Positions 25,666-38,235 of a stretch of DNA of 64,000 nucleotides are shown here, piece after piece. Source of the DNA: Cichorium intybus (lineage: Eukaryota > Streptophyta > Magnoliopsida > Asterales > Asteraceae); NCBI GenBank assembly GCA_023525715.1, contig CM042017.1, positions 77,142,666 through 77,206,665 on the forward strand, given 5' to 3'. The translations under genes were made by a program, and so were the position numbers. Each line of letters begins with the position of its first letter. The stretch's first letter is position 1. Under the pieces are notes generated by a model, which saw nothing but the letters and a program-made list of their open reading frames with translations, did no database searches and had not been told where the DNA came from.

Positions 25666-28600
25666 TCATTCTTTCTTTGACACCAACTTCCCGATTTCTG
25701 GTGCAACGTCGTGCACGATCGTAGCCATCAATGTTGTCCGTTGTGTCATCCTATCGCTTACATGGTTCATCCACTGCTGCTACGCATCCAGGATCTGAAA
25801 CACCTTTGATTCCCTATTCCTTGCGTCTTTTGCATACGCCTGATGTCTCTTCTTCATCACTTCTATCATTTCTAAAAGTTGCAGCTTATCAACCGATGCA
25901 AGTGGATGCTCTTTTGCTTTCTAGAGGATTTCCTCATCCTTACCTTCATTGTCCCGGTTCTCATTCTTTCCGTTCCTTCCATCCATTCTAGGTATCATCA
26001 GAGGTCTACCATTCATGTATCGATTTACATATCCTAGTGGAAGTGTCATCAGGCACCCGAACCTATTTAGCCTTCGTTTCCTTGTATCAAAGGTGATGTC
26101 CAAATCACCTGTCTTACGGTCCATAATAGCTCCAGCTGTTTTTAAGAATATATGTCCAAGATTAATGCCGGTGCATCCTCCAAACTTTCGTATTCCATGA
26201 CTAAGAAGTCTACCAGGTAAAAGAAGTCACCCACTTTAACAATCACATTTGTTAGTTTGCCTCTTGAAACTTTTTTGGATTGGTCTGCCAATTGTAAAAC
26301 CATCCTTGCTGGCTACAATTCCTCGTTCTTGTACTTGTCATATAAGTAGCCAGGTAAAATATTCACACTGCCCCCAGATCTAACAGTGTGTCCCAGATGA
26401 TCACATCACCGACATTAACAGTAATGTATGGAGAGCCGGGGTCTTTCTCTTTTTTAGGCAATGTACACAACAAAGCGTCACTTGCCTTGACTGTATGGCG
26501 CACCTTTTCTGGTGTGTGGACCTTGACCTTTTCTTTCTCTTTGCACATCTCCTTTAAGATCATTGAGTCTTCTGGAGCGTCTTTTAACTCGTCCCACAAA
26601 GGTTGGTTGATAGACGGTTCACTTGGTGCACTTTGCTTCCTTTTCGACCTTGTGGCTTTTTTCTTCTTCTTAAGACCAACTACTTTTGATTGTTCTTCCT
26701 TTTGAATACATTCGTCCTTGTTTTCCGTCCCCATCAGATCTTCCACAGTTACCTTTCTACACACTTTCTCGGGTATGCAACTATCCACTGCGTTTACATG
26801 TTCCTTTCCAGCCCGTTGAGTGTGATTTGGATTCACCTCCGTATCGCTGGGAAGCTTACCACTGTCTCTTTTCCTTTGATCTTCTACTAGTTGAGCGATT
26901 TGCCTTTCCATATTAGCAATTGCTTCCGAATTGGCTTACGTTTGCTATTGGCTTGCGGCCATGAATTCGTTCATCTTTTTGATCAAGTCTGCCTGAGTTT
27001 CTGGAGCATTGTTATTATTGTTGGGCATGCTCCTATTATTGTTGCTACTACTTGGACCATTGTTGGCAGGTTGGAATTGACGTTGCTGATTGGCTGGAGG
27101 TCCTTGGTAATTGTTCTGACGGTTGTATGCTTGATTATTACCATTGTAATTCTGGTTCCCCTGATTATAAGGTCTATACGGTCGTCCGTTATTGTATTGG
27201 CCTTGACCGTATACCTGGTTCACCTCCTACGGCCTTTGTCCTTGCTGATTGTTTTGTTGCTGATGATTGATTTGGCGGTCCCTGCTGAAGTGTTGCCATC
27301 AACCGATTGAATTTCTTGTTCAGGTCCCCAATCTCCTTTTTAACTTCTTTCTTCCATTCAGTATCGACCCCCATAGCTGCTGCTGACGATGTATTGACCG
27401 GCTTCCTTGCTGAATAATTTGTTTTAGAACCATTGCTCAGATGTTCTAAAAATCTCCAAGCTGCGTCCGGGTCTTGCATCATAATGGTTCAGCTTGATGA
27501 TGCGTTTATCATAGCTTGATTAGTCGTGTCCACCCCATCATAAAAGAACTTGACGAGCCGCCACCTCGGAAACTCGTGGTACAGACATGATCTCATTAAT
27601 TCTTTGAGTCTTTCAAATGCGTCATGAAATGCCTCTCCGGGTTTTTGTTGGAAGTCCTGGATTGCCCTCCTGATCTCTGAAGTCTTGCTGGCTGGATAAA
27701 ACTCCTGTAGGAACCTTGTCTTGAGCTGCTCCCACGTGGTGATGCTACTTGGTTGCAGAGACGTGAACCAATATTTGGCCTTATCCTTAAAAGTGAATGT
27801 GAATAATCTTAACCTAAAGAAGTTCCTATTTGCATTCCTAGGGATATTGGCATTTGCTTTCACTAAGAATTCATACAAATGGTTATATGGGTCGTCTTGC
27901 CTATATCCTCTAAATTCTGGTAGTACTCCTAGTAGCTAAAGCCTAATCTCTATTTGGTTTTCAACATTATCTGGAAAGTAGATTGGCGATTCATCGTCAT
28001 ACTCCTGCGGTTGGAAGTGTGACGCAACCGATTGCCCGATCGATTGAGCAAAATACAAGGGAGGAACGAAATTACCGTTATTGTGCATGTCATGGTTGTA
28101 ATATTGTTGTCCCTGCCATTGATTCTGGTGTTGCTGTTGTTGTTGCCTCGGAGGTCCCTGACCTCGGTTCCATTGCTGGTTCTGGTTGACGGGATTGTTC
28201 GGCATCCATCCTTCGTCTTCGTCATCATATCCTTGATCTCTAGCTTGATATTGATATTGCTGTTGTTGTTGTTGTTGTGGTTGTGGTTGTATTCGTGGTT
28301 GGGGTTGAGGTTGAAGAATATGTGGTTGAGTTTTAAGAATTAGGAATGGTTGTGGTTGTGGAACTTGCACTGGCTGACGTGGACGCAGGGTACCAACACG
28401 GGCCGGCACTCCCCATGTCAACACAGCAGATGCAGGATTCCCAACAGGGGTTATGGTTGGTTGACTCAGTGGTGGAACAGTAGCCTGAGTACATGGTGGA
28501 ATAGGTGTAGGGGCTGAAACTACACCACCACCACTACTAGTAGAGGCTTCATTAAAATTTGTTGAAACCAGGGGCACAAACGGCTGCCCCATTACCTCGC

Positions 28601-28677
28601 CTGTCTAATATCTTTGACTGTAATATCATCAAGACTCATATTGACTAATCGCCTACGTACACAATTTCTTTGCGCGG
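25666..28677 (-). pseudogene. Gag-protease with helical tail of A
   Basis: Minus strand: Pro/Gln-rich N-region with a poly-Gln run, then the capsid-type retrotransposon gag (DPYNHLYEFL, KDKAKYWFTSL, FLQEFYPASKT, QKPGEAFHDAFERLKEL), an Asn/Gln-rich linker and a protease with LLDLGA and LILD. The tail reads HPLASVDKLQLLEMIEVM, ESKVFQILDA and VSDRMTQRTTLM, and ends at a stop at 25666-25668. Several internal stops. The gag start is lost at the junction with B. The tail corresponds residue by residue to that of E, so the open frame closes right after protease without reverse transcriptase. Confidence 0.82.
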
Positions 28678-29381
28678 TGAAAACGCCTAGTAGTATCAAG
28701 TATTTTAGTCGTTGTTAGACCCTATTCTTGGTGAAAATATATCATATATGCATTGGTATTTCTCACTCACGTCAAAAAGCTAAGGCGGTAGAAGAAATTC
28801 AAACCACGAGAAAACGGGGATAAGGCTCTATGCACGCCGCATGTATCAGATCTGCACGTCGCGACTTCTTATTTTTCACAACTATAAATAGAGGCTTTTA
28901 GGTCAAATTCCGCAGGCGAAGATCAGACCCTAAGGTGGACTTACGGCGACTTTGACTCAAGTTTCGATATTTCAGCAACCCATTGTGGTATTTTCATGTT
29001 TTTACTTAGTTTTAAATATTAGTTTAGGTGTTCTTAGCTTGTAGCTTGGTGCTTCTGGATAGTGACAACCAGTAGCAGTATGTTATATCTTATTATTTTC
29101 GTATGTTACTGTTTTGAACCTTCTGGATTGGAGTTTAATCAAGTTAATCATTCAGTTCATGTTGGTTTGCATTACTTACCTTTATTTATGCTTTATTACT
29201 TTGAATGCTTTTGGATTGTTCTTGTTTGTTTCTGATTCTGAGATTTGTTTCTGATTCCAGTAAGCAAACTTAGTTTAGAAATTCGATTTAGTTTAGTTTA
29301 GTTTGTGTTAGATTTGGTTTTTAGCAATTGTTTGGAAATTGTGTTTTTGGATTGTTTTAGGAAAGTAGAAGTTAGTCCCTC
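28678..29381 (+). repeat. Athila-like LTR in plus orientation, interrupted (element B)
   Basis: Begins TGAAAACGCCTAGTAGTATC, matching the minus-strand start of LTRs A and E, so it is opposite in orientation to A. It has TATAAATAGAGGC at 28883-28895 and a CG-rich box pair (28832-28865). At 29382 copia element C is inserted; the rest of B should lie beyond the right edge. Confidence 0.72.
28832..28865. other. CG-rich box pair in LTR B
   Basis: GCACGCCGC, 13 bp spacer, GCACGTCGCGAC, just upstream of the TATA box. Confidence 0.6.
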
Positions 29382-29891
29382 TGTTGAGTATATTTGTGAT
29401 GAAGTGCTGACGTATCCGAAGTCCTCCTCAAAAGACCTTTTGAAGAAAAACCACAAAGTAATAAACAAACAGAAAACCCCGAAGTCTGAAGAATCCGAAG
29501 GGTATCACCTAGAGGATCCGAAGACTTCCAGCTGTCAAACCAAAGTGCACGCGTGGTTGCAGACTACGTGGTGCATGATCCTGTCTTTCTATTGGATAGT
29601 ACATCTGATAGAATCTTTTCTAATAAAGTAATTGTACTATGCGTATCACTGATTGAGTATAAATATCAGTGATACCATACCATGTTAGCATGCGAGATAG
29701 TAAGATCATAACTTCAATAGCAAAAACTCCATTGTAAAACCCAAGTTATTAATCAAGCATTCGGCATATGTTATCCATTTCATCTTGTTCATCTATTTGT
29801 GTTAGAATGCTTGTGTATGATTGTTAAATCCTTATATTATTATTAGAATCATAGTCACAATTTAACTCAAAATCAATTTCAATATTTAACA
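29382..29891 (+). repeat. 5' LTR of element C (510 bp)
   Basis: TGTTGAGTATAT to ATTTAACA, short inverted ends TGTT/AACA, TATAAATA at 29658-29665, followed 2 bp later by the primer-binding site. It contains four CCGAAG hexamers. Confidence 0.8.
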
Positions 29892-29893
29892 AG

Positions 29894-29905
29894 TGGTATC
29901 AGAGC
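29894..29905 (+). other. Primer-binding site of C
   Basis: TGGTATCAGAGC, an exact 12 nt complement of the plant initiator tRNA-Met 3' end. Confidence 0.85.
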
Positions 29906-30050
29906 GGGTCAGATCAAAAACCTGTTCATAGAGCCTCATTTCTTGTTACAGTTCTAGATCTGAATCGTTTCTTAAATCTAGTATTCCACAACTGTTACAA
30001 ATCTCTATAACACGCTTTTACTGAAAAGATCCTATTGAAATCAATTCAAA

Positions 30051-33000
30051 ATGACTGATTCTACTACTACCTATGCCAACATGCTCAATTACGCCAATCT
30101 AATTGGTTCATCAACAAAAGCTCCTGTGCTCGTTCCAACCTACTACGATTACTAGGCAGATCATATGAAGGACTACTTGGAAGGACTTGATGATGCAAAA
30201 GACATCTGGAGATCAGTAAAGGATGGGCCTCACACTGACATAGAAGGAAGGTTCATTAACCTTGATGATGTTGAAGGCGGTGGAGTTCTAAATGCCACAG
30301 ACCTAAGGAAAGTGAGGAATGACGAAAGAGCAATGCGTGAACTGCGAAGTGGACTTGGTCCTAATGTTCGTCATCATATTTCTGGTGCAAAATCTGCTAA
30401 GGAAATTTGGGATCGTTTAGCTGTCCGCTTCGCTGGTGACAATACATTACAATCAAGTGTCGTTCAGGAGGTATTAGCTGACTTTGGCAACTTTAAGCAG
30501 CATGAAAACGAGAGTCTGGAACAAGCTTATGAGCGCTATAGCAAATGGTGTATGATCTGGAGAAATATGGTGAAACCCGAAGCCAACAGGAGATTAACAT
30601 AAAATTCCTCTACAGCTTAAGGCCTGAATGGAGACCTATCATGCTGATGGTCAAATCATATGAAAACATCAATACCTACTCATTAGCCAGTCTCTACAAT
30701 CTGGTCAAAGCTCATGAGCCTGATATTTGTGGAAGACGAAGTGAGAAAGCTGCGGGTGCTAGTTTATTGGCTCTTGTGTCAAAGACTGAAGATGAAGAAG
30801 AAAATGATGAACCAGATGGTTACATGGAAGGTGAAAACGGTGAGACAATTGCACTTTATGCAGCAAACAATCGAAGATTCAAGAAACCTTATGTCAACAA
30901 ACCTAATCCAACAAAAACTTACAAAAACTTTTCCTATACTCCGAAGCCTAAACCTGAGACTTTCACACCAAAGGAAGATGGAGCCAAATCGTCCACTCCG
31001 AAGCCAGTCGAACTCAAGACTTCGGAGTTTGCCAAAGATAGATCAGAAGGGAAGAAAGTTGCTGATGATTCAAACTTTGATTGCCACTATTGTCATGGAA
31101 AGAACCATTTCGCTAAGAACTGTATGTTGAAGAAGTGCAATGAAATGCAATCAAAAGTGAAGGATGAGGCTTATTATGCCAGGAAAATGGAAGAGGTGAG
31201 AGAAAAGACTAAGGACTTAGCCTTAATTGCCTGTGATGTTCACTTGGGAACATATCAAGTTTGGTCTTCGGACTCGGAGGATGAGGAAGTGAGAAAGTCA
31301 TCTCATAGTGCCTTCTTAGCCTATGATGTTGATAAGAGCTTTCTAGATGACACTTCGGAAAAGGTTATTGGTGAAGATATTTTGGATGATAAGGTGGTTG
31401 CTGAGGGTCTGGGATGGGAAGGTGTTGGTGATCTTGGTCAGGATGACTTCGGAATGAAGAAGGCGATTGAAGATGATGCCCTGAAGGTAGTATTTGATGA
31501 CTCTTCGAATGACGATGAAGAACTCTGCTTCATGGCAAAGGACACTCGTCTAACCATCCCGGAACAGGTATCAAAACTTCTCTTATCCTTTAAAATTTCA
31601 GAATCCAAATTTGCACCCATGATAAATGAAATAACTCATGACTGTTCTGTGATGCATAAACTGCTTGTCGATGCTAAAAATAGGGAGAATTTGAATGAGC
31701 TGGAGATTCTCAACCTGAGGGGGATAGTGGAAAGTACAAGGCTAGCCCTAGAGAAGACCAATCTTAGAATCTCTCTGTTAGAAGAAACTAGAGAAAAACT
31801 TTTAAATAACAATGATGTACTTTTGAGACAACGAAACATATTTTGTGAAACTGCTAGACGACTGTATGCTCACATTACCCGTATTTATCATTCTGCTGAT
31901 GTTTGCAATGTGCAATATAGAAAACTTTTACCCTTCATTGAATTCAAGCTTAAGAATGTTGATAGTGTTACTTATGAATGTGAATCTATATTCTCAGGGT
32001 CCGAAGTGACTAACCCTTCGTACAAACATGGTTTAATCTCTGTTGAAAAACACTTAACTGCTGAAAATTTGTTAAAACTGCTGCCTCAAGAGATTCCAAT
32101 CTTGAAACAGCACGTACCTCAAAGTGAAAACAAATCTGATGTTATGGTAGAAACTGTATCTGAAAATGATTCTGAATCTGATTCGGATATGGAGGAAGTT
32201 GACTGTTCAACCTTGTCCTTGCATAAATCATCCTCCACATCTGCATCACCATCCGAAGACATCTCACAATTGTCTTCGGAGGATAAAGGCAAGACGAAAA
32301 TTGATTGTGAAAAAGAAAATTCGGACATCTTGGAAATTGTTAAAACTAAGACTCAAATTTCTGATGAATGTGAATCTTATGAAGATTATCTCAAAAACTC
32401 TTCCAAAAGACTAGTCCATGTTGCTTGTGTTTATCCTAAGGTTTCTTATTTCAAAAACTCTATCTTTGTGAAACCTGGTGGTATGCTTTTGATTGATAAT
32501 GATTTACAAAAGATGGTTGATAAGGATAACTCCACAGTCACCGAGGAAGGATTCTTCTCATCATCTAAAATGTTTGAAAATCAAGTAAACGAAAACATGG
32601 AAGTAAAAATCAACATAAGAAAGCATGATTTGTATGGTCACAACATTTACAACCGTTTATGTTATGAAAAGGAGAAAATACCAAAGAATTTGACAAATCT
32701 TTTGAATACTAAAAACGACAATCATGTTTATACTAACCGAAACTACAAACAAATTCAAGTTATGGAAAAACCCATAACTCCGAAGATGGATGTTTTTCAG
32801 TTAATGGAATCAAAAGAAAGTGTACCACATGCTAAATCTGCTGAAAATGAGGCATCAAAAATTAAATCTGAGATCTCTTATCCCTCAATGCAATTCCCAA
32901 ATTTTAAGGATAAGAACAAAACACAAATCGCTCCGAAGCCTGTGGTACACAACATCAAAATTTTGCAAAAACCTCAATTTCAAAATCAGGCATCAACTTC

Positions 33001-33340
33001 CAAAACAGGCACTACTGTTGTAATCTCGAAACCAACAGTGAAGATTTTAAAATCAATACAAACCCAAAATCTTGTCAAAAGGAAAACACCCTTCGAAGTT
33101 TCAATAAAAACAAACGCAGTCGCTTCATCTTCTGGAACAAAACCCACCGATTCAAATGTATCAGAAGTCAAAAATCAATTTTCCAAACCAATGTTTGTCC
33201 CAACAAAACCCAATTATCCAAATCCTAAAATTCAAAACTCAACGAAGAAAACTTTCTCAAAAGATTACAACTCGATAGACACATTTAATCATTGGCTAGA
33301 CAAAAACATGGATATGTTTAAAGATAAAATCTTTCACTAA
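30051..33340 (+). pseudogene. SIRE-type gag with zinc knuckle and long C-region
   Basis: ATG at 30051 (MTDSTTTYANM). A TAG at about 30154 replaces what is probably Trp, and a single frameshift near 30560 moves to a frame that stays open for about 930 codons. Gag phrases: AKEIWDRLAVRF, ESLEQAYERYSKW, SLRPEWRP. Zinc knuckle CHYCHGKNHFAKNC (CX2CX4HX4C) near 31082-31123. Then an acidic Ser/Asp-rich stretch, a Leu-rich probable coiled coil (about 31590-31860) and a Lys/Pro-rich tail. Only two lesions, so the copy is comparatively young. It forms the particle and binds element RNA. Confidence 0.85.
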
Positions 33341-35451
33341 ATGATTTCAAGTTGGAATATGAAGAGTACCTCTGTGCCTCTACGTCATGTAGTTCAATGT
33401 CAAAGAAATCAACAATTGAAATTACAAAACAAAATTGGAAAAGGAATGATTTGAAAGAAAATCTTATCGTTAAAACCAAGTCTTCAAAATCATCATCTTC
33501 TAAAGTAACAACAACAGCTTCAAAGTCAAAATTAACCAAACAAAAATGGGTTTCGAAGTCTTACACTTTGTCAGTCACTTCGGACTCATCTGTTTTGACA
33601 AAAAGCCTTTCAGAATCTTGTTCAAACTCTTCAGAATCATGTTCATCACATGAGGCTTCGGAGAATCTAATAAACTTAAATGCAAATGAAATTACCGAAG
33701 AGGCTGTAGAAAAGTGGATTCAAGAATCCTTCGCTTACCCAGAGGACCCAAGATTGATTGGGTACCAACTCCTTCTTGATTAATTGCAGATAACGTCTAC
33801 TGAGCGGTACGATGCTAAATGGTATATAGATAGTGGCTGCTCAAGACACATGACAGGAAAAAGGGAATATCTAATGGACTACAGAACACTGGATGATGCG
33901 GGAAATGTTCGGTTTGGCAACAATGAGACATGTCTAATTCGAGGTTATGGAAAAATCACAAATGGTCAATTTACGATTAACAGGGTGGCATTTATGGAAG
34001 GTTTAAAGCACAATCTGGTTAGCATTTCTCAGTTAGTTGTGGGAACTGGAAATGAAGTCACATTCAATCATCATGGAAGTATAATTACCAAAATGGATAC
34101 AAAAGAAGTTTTGTTAAAATCTGAAAGGAAGGGATCAATATTTCCCTTGAATCTGAAGCCAGTGACTGGTGGGAAATCTCTTTGTCTTCTTTCCAAAGCC
34201 AACTCTGATGTCAGCTGGTTGTGGCACCGAAGACTTGCTCACTTAAACTTCAAAAATTTAAACAAACTTGTGGCTATGGATTTGGTTCATGGTATGCCTT
34301 CTTTAAAATTCGATAATGATTCACTTTGCTCTGCGTGTGAACATGGGAAGCAGACAAAGCAAAGGCATCCAACTGTGATTAACCCAAAAATCACCGAACC
34401 TCTTTCATTTCTCTACATGGATCTTTGTGGACCATCCACAGTGGAGTCGATAGGAAAGAAAAAGTATATTTTAGTGATTGTTGATGATTATTAAAGGTTT
34501 ACATGGGTCTTATTCTTAAGAAACAAGTCAGACGCTGCTGAAGAAATCATCAATTTCATCATGAAGATGGAGGTAATGCTCAACATGAAAGTCCGAACTG
34601 TACACAGTGACAACGGTTTGGAGTTCAAGAATCAAACTCTTGATGGATTCTTGAAAACAAAGGGGATCAATCACAATTTCTCAGCACCTTATACTCCTCA
34701 ACAAAATGGTGTTGTGGAAAGACGAAATCGATCCTTGTGTGAAGCAGCTAGAACAATGCTTAATTTTGCAAATCTACCCATGTACTTCTGGGCTGAAGCA
34801 ATTTCTACAGCTTGTTTCACTCAAAATAGATCCTACATCCACAAGAGGTTTCATATTATACCTTATGAAGTACTCAACCGAAGGAATCCAAATGTCAAGT
34901 TTCTTCACATCTTCGGTTGTAGGTGTTTTATCTTGAATTTGAAAGATCATCAGACAAAATTTAATGATAAATCAAAAGAAGGGATTTTTCTTGGTTACTC
35001 ACAAGACTCAAAAGCCTATAGAGTCATGAACAAGAGAACTCGCAGAATTGAAGAAACCTTCAATCTCTCATTTGATGACTACTATATCAAGAAGTCACAA
35101 CATCCTTTTCCAATGTCCTCGATCTTTCCAAAACCAGCTGTTGATGCATCACCAATCACGACCTTCGACACAGACTTTAATCTTCTCTTTGATCCACCTG
35201 TACAAGCCTTGGAATCCGAAGCTAGAGCACCAGATAATCAAGTGTCTGAACTGTCTAAGCTTACAGATAGACCCGAAGAGTCAACTCCAAGTAGTGTCCA
35301 CTGACCCTCTTCGGTTGAGAGCGAGAGTTTAAATGGATCCACAGGGAATTCTGGGTTCGAGGGGGAGCAAAGCAATTCAAATCTTAATAACCCTTCACAT
35401 GAAGTCTCACACATCATGTCCCTCTATCCACAAGTCGAGGGGTAGCCAGAA
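33341..35451 (+). pseudogene. SIRE-type protease and integrase, cut by element D
   Basis: A Ser/Lys-rich linker (33352-33783) is followed by protease WYIDSGCSRHMTG and GEN-type FGNNET, pre-integrase WHRRLAHLNFKNL with CSACEHGKQ, and integrase core YMDLCGPS, VIVDDY, VHSDNGLEF and PQQNGVVERRN. A TAA after VDDY (34492-34494) replaces the usual Ser. Integrase residues Asp, Asp and Glu are otherwise present. The C-terminal region continues as IFLGYSQDSKAYRV. Stops at 35302 and near 35442 precede the D insertion at 35452. Confidence 0.85.
35447..35451 (+). other. Target-site duplication of D, left copy
   Basis: CAGAA here and at 60652-60656, directly outside both LTRs of D. Confidence 0.92.
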
Positions 35452-38172
35452 TGTGACACCCCATTTCTACTGTTTTCAAATACTATGGTTTTTCGTATAA
35501 ATACATGAATACAAAAATACGGTTTATCAAAAACAGATAATTTACATACTTAAAAACAGTGGGTGTTACAAATCCATATCAAAACTAACCATAGTAAGCA
35601 AGAAAGGATTAAACCTTGAGTCCAAGATAGGAACTAACTTGAGCTCCACTCCGGTTAAACTTCATTCCATTATGGCAAATCATTTTAACCTGGAATACAT
35701 GGCAAAACATAAAATACGTAAGACAATAATGTCTCGTGAGTTACATGAGTTTTAGACTCAAACATTTAACTTTTTTTTCATCTTTTTTATAAAACTTGTA
35801 ACATAAAACATCTTTCAAAGCTTTATGGTAATAACATACCATAGCTCTTTACTTTTCAAAATCGTTTCTTAACATACTTTGTAAAAATAACATCTTTTAA
35901 AACTTTATAGTAGCAACATACCTTACTCTTTATTTCTCAAAATCATTTCGTAGCATACTTTGCAAAAATGACATCTTTCTTACTTTCTTTGACTGGTTTT
36001 ATAAGCTTGCTGGAATTTTATACTTAGGGCTTTAATCACTATAAGTGATACCCCAAGTCTCTATAGCTAGAAAGAACGGATCAATCCTCACCATAGAAGT
36101 GCTTAGGCAATCTACTTCGCGATGGGGCTTTTTCCCCAGTAGACCCCTTACCTAACCCGGGTAGGTGGAACATAATTCCCTTACTAACGCTGCTTGCTAC
36201 AAATACCAGTCATACAAATTACTTACTGCTTGCTTGAACATTACTCAGATACATATAACTTGTGGCTAAGTGCCAAACTTCATTATTTTCTGTCTTTATG
36301 GCTAGATGCCAAATTTATAACTTTCATCACATATGTAAAATATGTTTTTATAACATTCTAAGCTTTATGCCAAATCATACTTTCCAACATCTTATGACTA
36401 TATGCCATTCATACTTGAAAACATATACAGTTTGTAACCAAAACATACTTCTTAAACATCTTGTGGCTATATGTCATTCATACTTGAAAACATATATAAC
36501 TTATAATCAAAATATACTTTCACATAATTGGTTCATAGACCAACATACTTCCACTTAATTTAGCTTGTAGTTCAAAACATAACTTCAAATATCACATTAT
36601 ACTTTCACAACAAGTTAAAAATAATACTCTTGCATAAAATTTCACATATAGAAATTTTATAAGAAATCTTAAAAATACTTACTTGCCATGTACCCCAGAA
36701 TGGGTAAAAATACTGCATGTACTCACCTCACGTATTGCTAGAAAATTGGCTACACGTTCCTTGTATTTATACTCTTTTGTTCCATTAGTCGCTTGGCATG
36801 GACCTATATTTAACATGTTATACATTAACATTCATGCTAACTGACTCTATAACTCATTAGAGTCCTTATAATACTATCTTGGGTCATAACAATTATATAA
36901 CTTTTAGATGACCAACTTTAGTTAAATCGTATATTATACGTATTTTTCTACAGTACCCTCGAGGGGTCGTATTTTAATTCCGATAATTTTTTGTGTCATT
37001 TTGGACCATATTGGACCTATGTTTAAAATTTGAGGTCAATCGGACAAGTTTTGAACTAAATCTCAAAATCAAATTGCACTTGGCAGGAGACTCAATACAA
37101 AAACTGCATGTTTCTGCTGGCGCCGCCTCGCGTCGTGACAAGGGTAGTGGTCGCGTCGCGAAGGCAAAGTATATTGCCTTAATTGACGATTTTTCAAGCT
37201 ACAGTTGCACTATTCCTCACATTAAGTTCTTATTACATGACTTAATCGTCTTAGGGTCACTTCTAGGCCCTAAATAACAACTTACTTGTAAACTTTAAAC
37301 CATAAATCATCAATTCAATCCTTTTTGCTTGAAATTTCCCCGTAACACCAAATTTTACACCAAAAACCATTTTAATGAATTTTCAAGCATGAAACTGATT
37401 TCTTACACCATTTAGGTTACCTTGAGTATGCTAAATCATTTAAAACCAGTTTTGAACTCATAACCCATTTCTAGGGTTCTTGAGCTAAAAAAACCATTTC
37501 TAGAAATTTAACCAAAATCAATGGTTATATCTTGTTTTCTATAATGATTTGAACTAGATGAAGTGTTTGATTCACTTGAACCATTTAAACCTTAACTGAA
37601 ATTTCAGTTTTGACCCGGGAAGAAGTTACTAAGAACAAGTTCATAAACTTGATTTCTTACCTCCACCCACTTAGAAATCTTCTTTCCTTTGCTTGATTCT
37701 TCCGTTCCAACTCCAATTCCTCGCTCATCTTCTTGAACCCGTGCCCTCGTTTCTTCCAGAGAGTTCCCAGAACTCTCTTTTATAATTATGGTCATTTATG
37801 AGATATTTTCTCATATATATATTTTTCCAACTTTGGCTTAATGACAAAACAGCCCCTGGACTTCAATTCTTCATATTTTTAACACTAGAACCCAACTCTT
37901 ATTACACCAAGTTTTATTTCTTACATTTTAACCACAAAATCATATTTTAATTACTTAGAAGTCATTTGGTTGTCAAATGACCATTTTGTCCTTTTTGGCT
38001 AAATTTCACTATTCGTGCATTACAATACAAACTTCATATAAACTAATATTTTATAACTTTTTATTATTGTTTTACCACATTTCCCGCTACATTATTTCAA
38101 AACTTTCAAAATTTTTGGTCTTTACCTTAATCGTTATCTCGAATATAAATTCAAGATTTTTGGGTCGTTACA
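35452..38172 (-). repeat. 3' LTR of D
   Basis: TGTGACACCCC to GGGTCGTTACA. Minus-sense features: CG-rich box pair (37119-37164), the block CCGATTGACCT with AACATAGGT shared with LTR J, and small hairpin units such as TGGC-ACTTA-GCCA and TGGC-ATCTA-GCCA (36260-36320). The TA stretch at 37813 is only about 10 bp. Confidence 0.92.
37119..37164. other. CG-rich box pair in the left LTR of D
   Basis: GGCGCCGCCTCGCGTCGTGAC (37119-37139), 9 bp, GGTCGCGTCGCGAAGG (37149-37164). In the right LTR (59549-59573) the two boxes are fused by a 23 bp deletion between CGCGTCG repeats. Confidence 0.75.
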
Positions 38173-38192
38173 ACTACCTCCCCCTTATTGGG
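38173..38192 (-). other. Polypurine tract of D
   Basis: Minus strand AATAAGGGGGAGGTAGT directly before LTR start TGTAACGACCC. Just upstream the minus strand GATTCCGAGGACGGAAT resembles the last codons of chromovirus pol, the only hint of former coding. Confidence 0.75.
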
Positions 38193-38235
38193 ATTCCGTC
38201 CTCGGAATCATGGCATAACTATTAATTTGAGGGAT

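Larger units (their letters stand above)
21936..28677 (-). mobile_element. Athila-like Ty3/gypsy element lacking RT and integrase (element A)
   Basis: On the minus strand: truncated gag, protease, helical tail, ORF1-type gene, polypurine tract and 3' LTR (21936-22904). Nothing resembling reverse transcriptase, RNase H or integrase lies between protease and ORF1. The 5' end is cut at 28678, where an oppositely oriented LTR (B) begins. Same architecture as element E. Confidence 0.82.

Noticed and set aside
26891..27310. Plus-strand frames of 70-140 codons across 24-28 kb and 42-45 kb
   Set aside because: They are antisense shadows of the minus-strand Athila-like gag, protease and ORF1 coding.
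30545..33340. A 931-codon frame considered as a host gene
   Set aside because: Contains retroelement gag phrases and a CX2CX4HX4C knuckle, and is bracketed by the LTR/primer-binding site and the copia protease.
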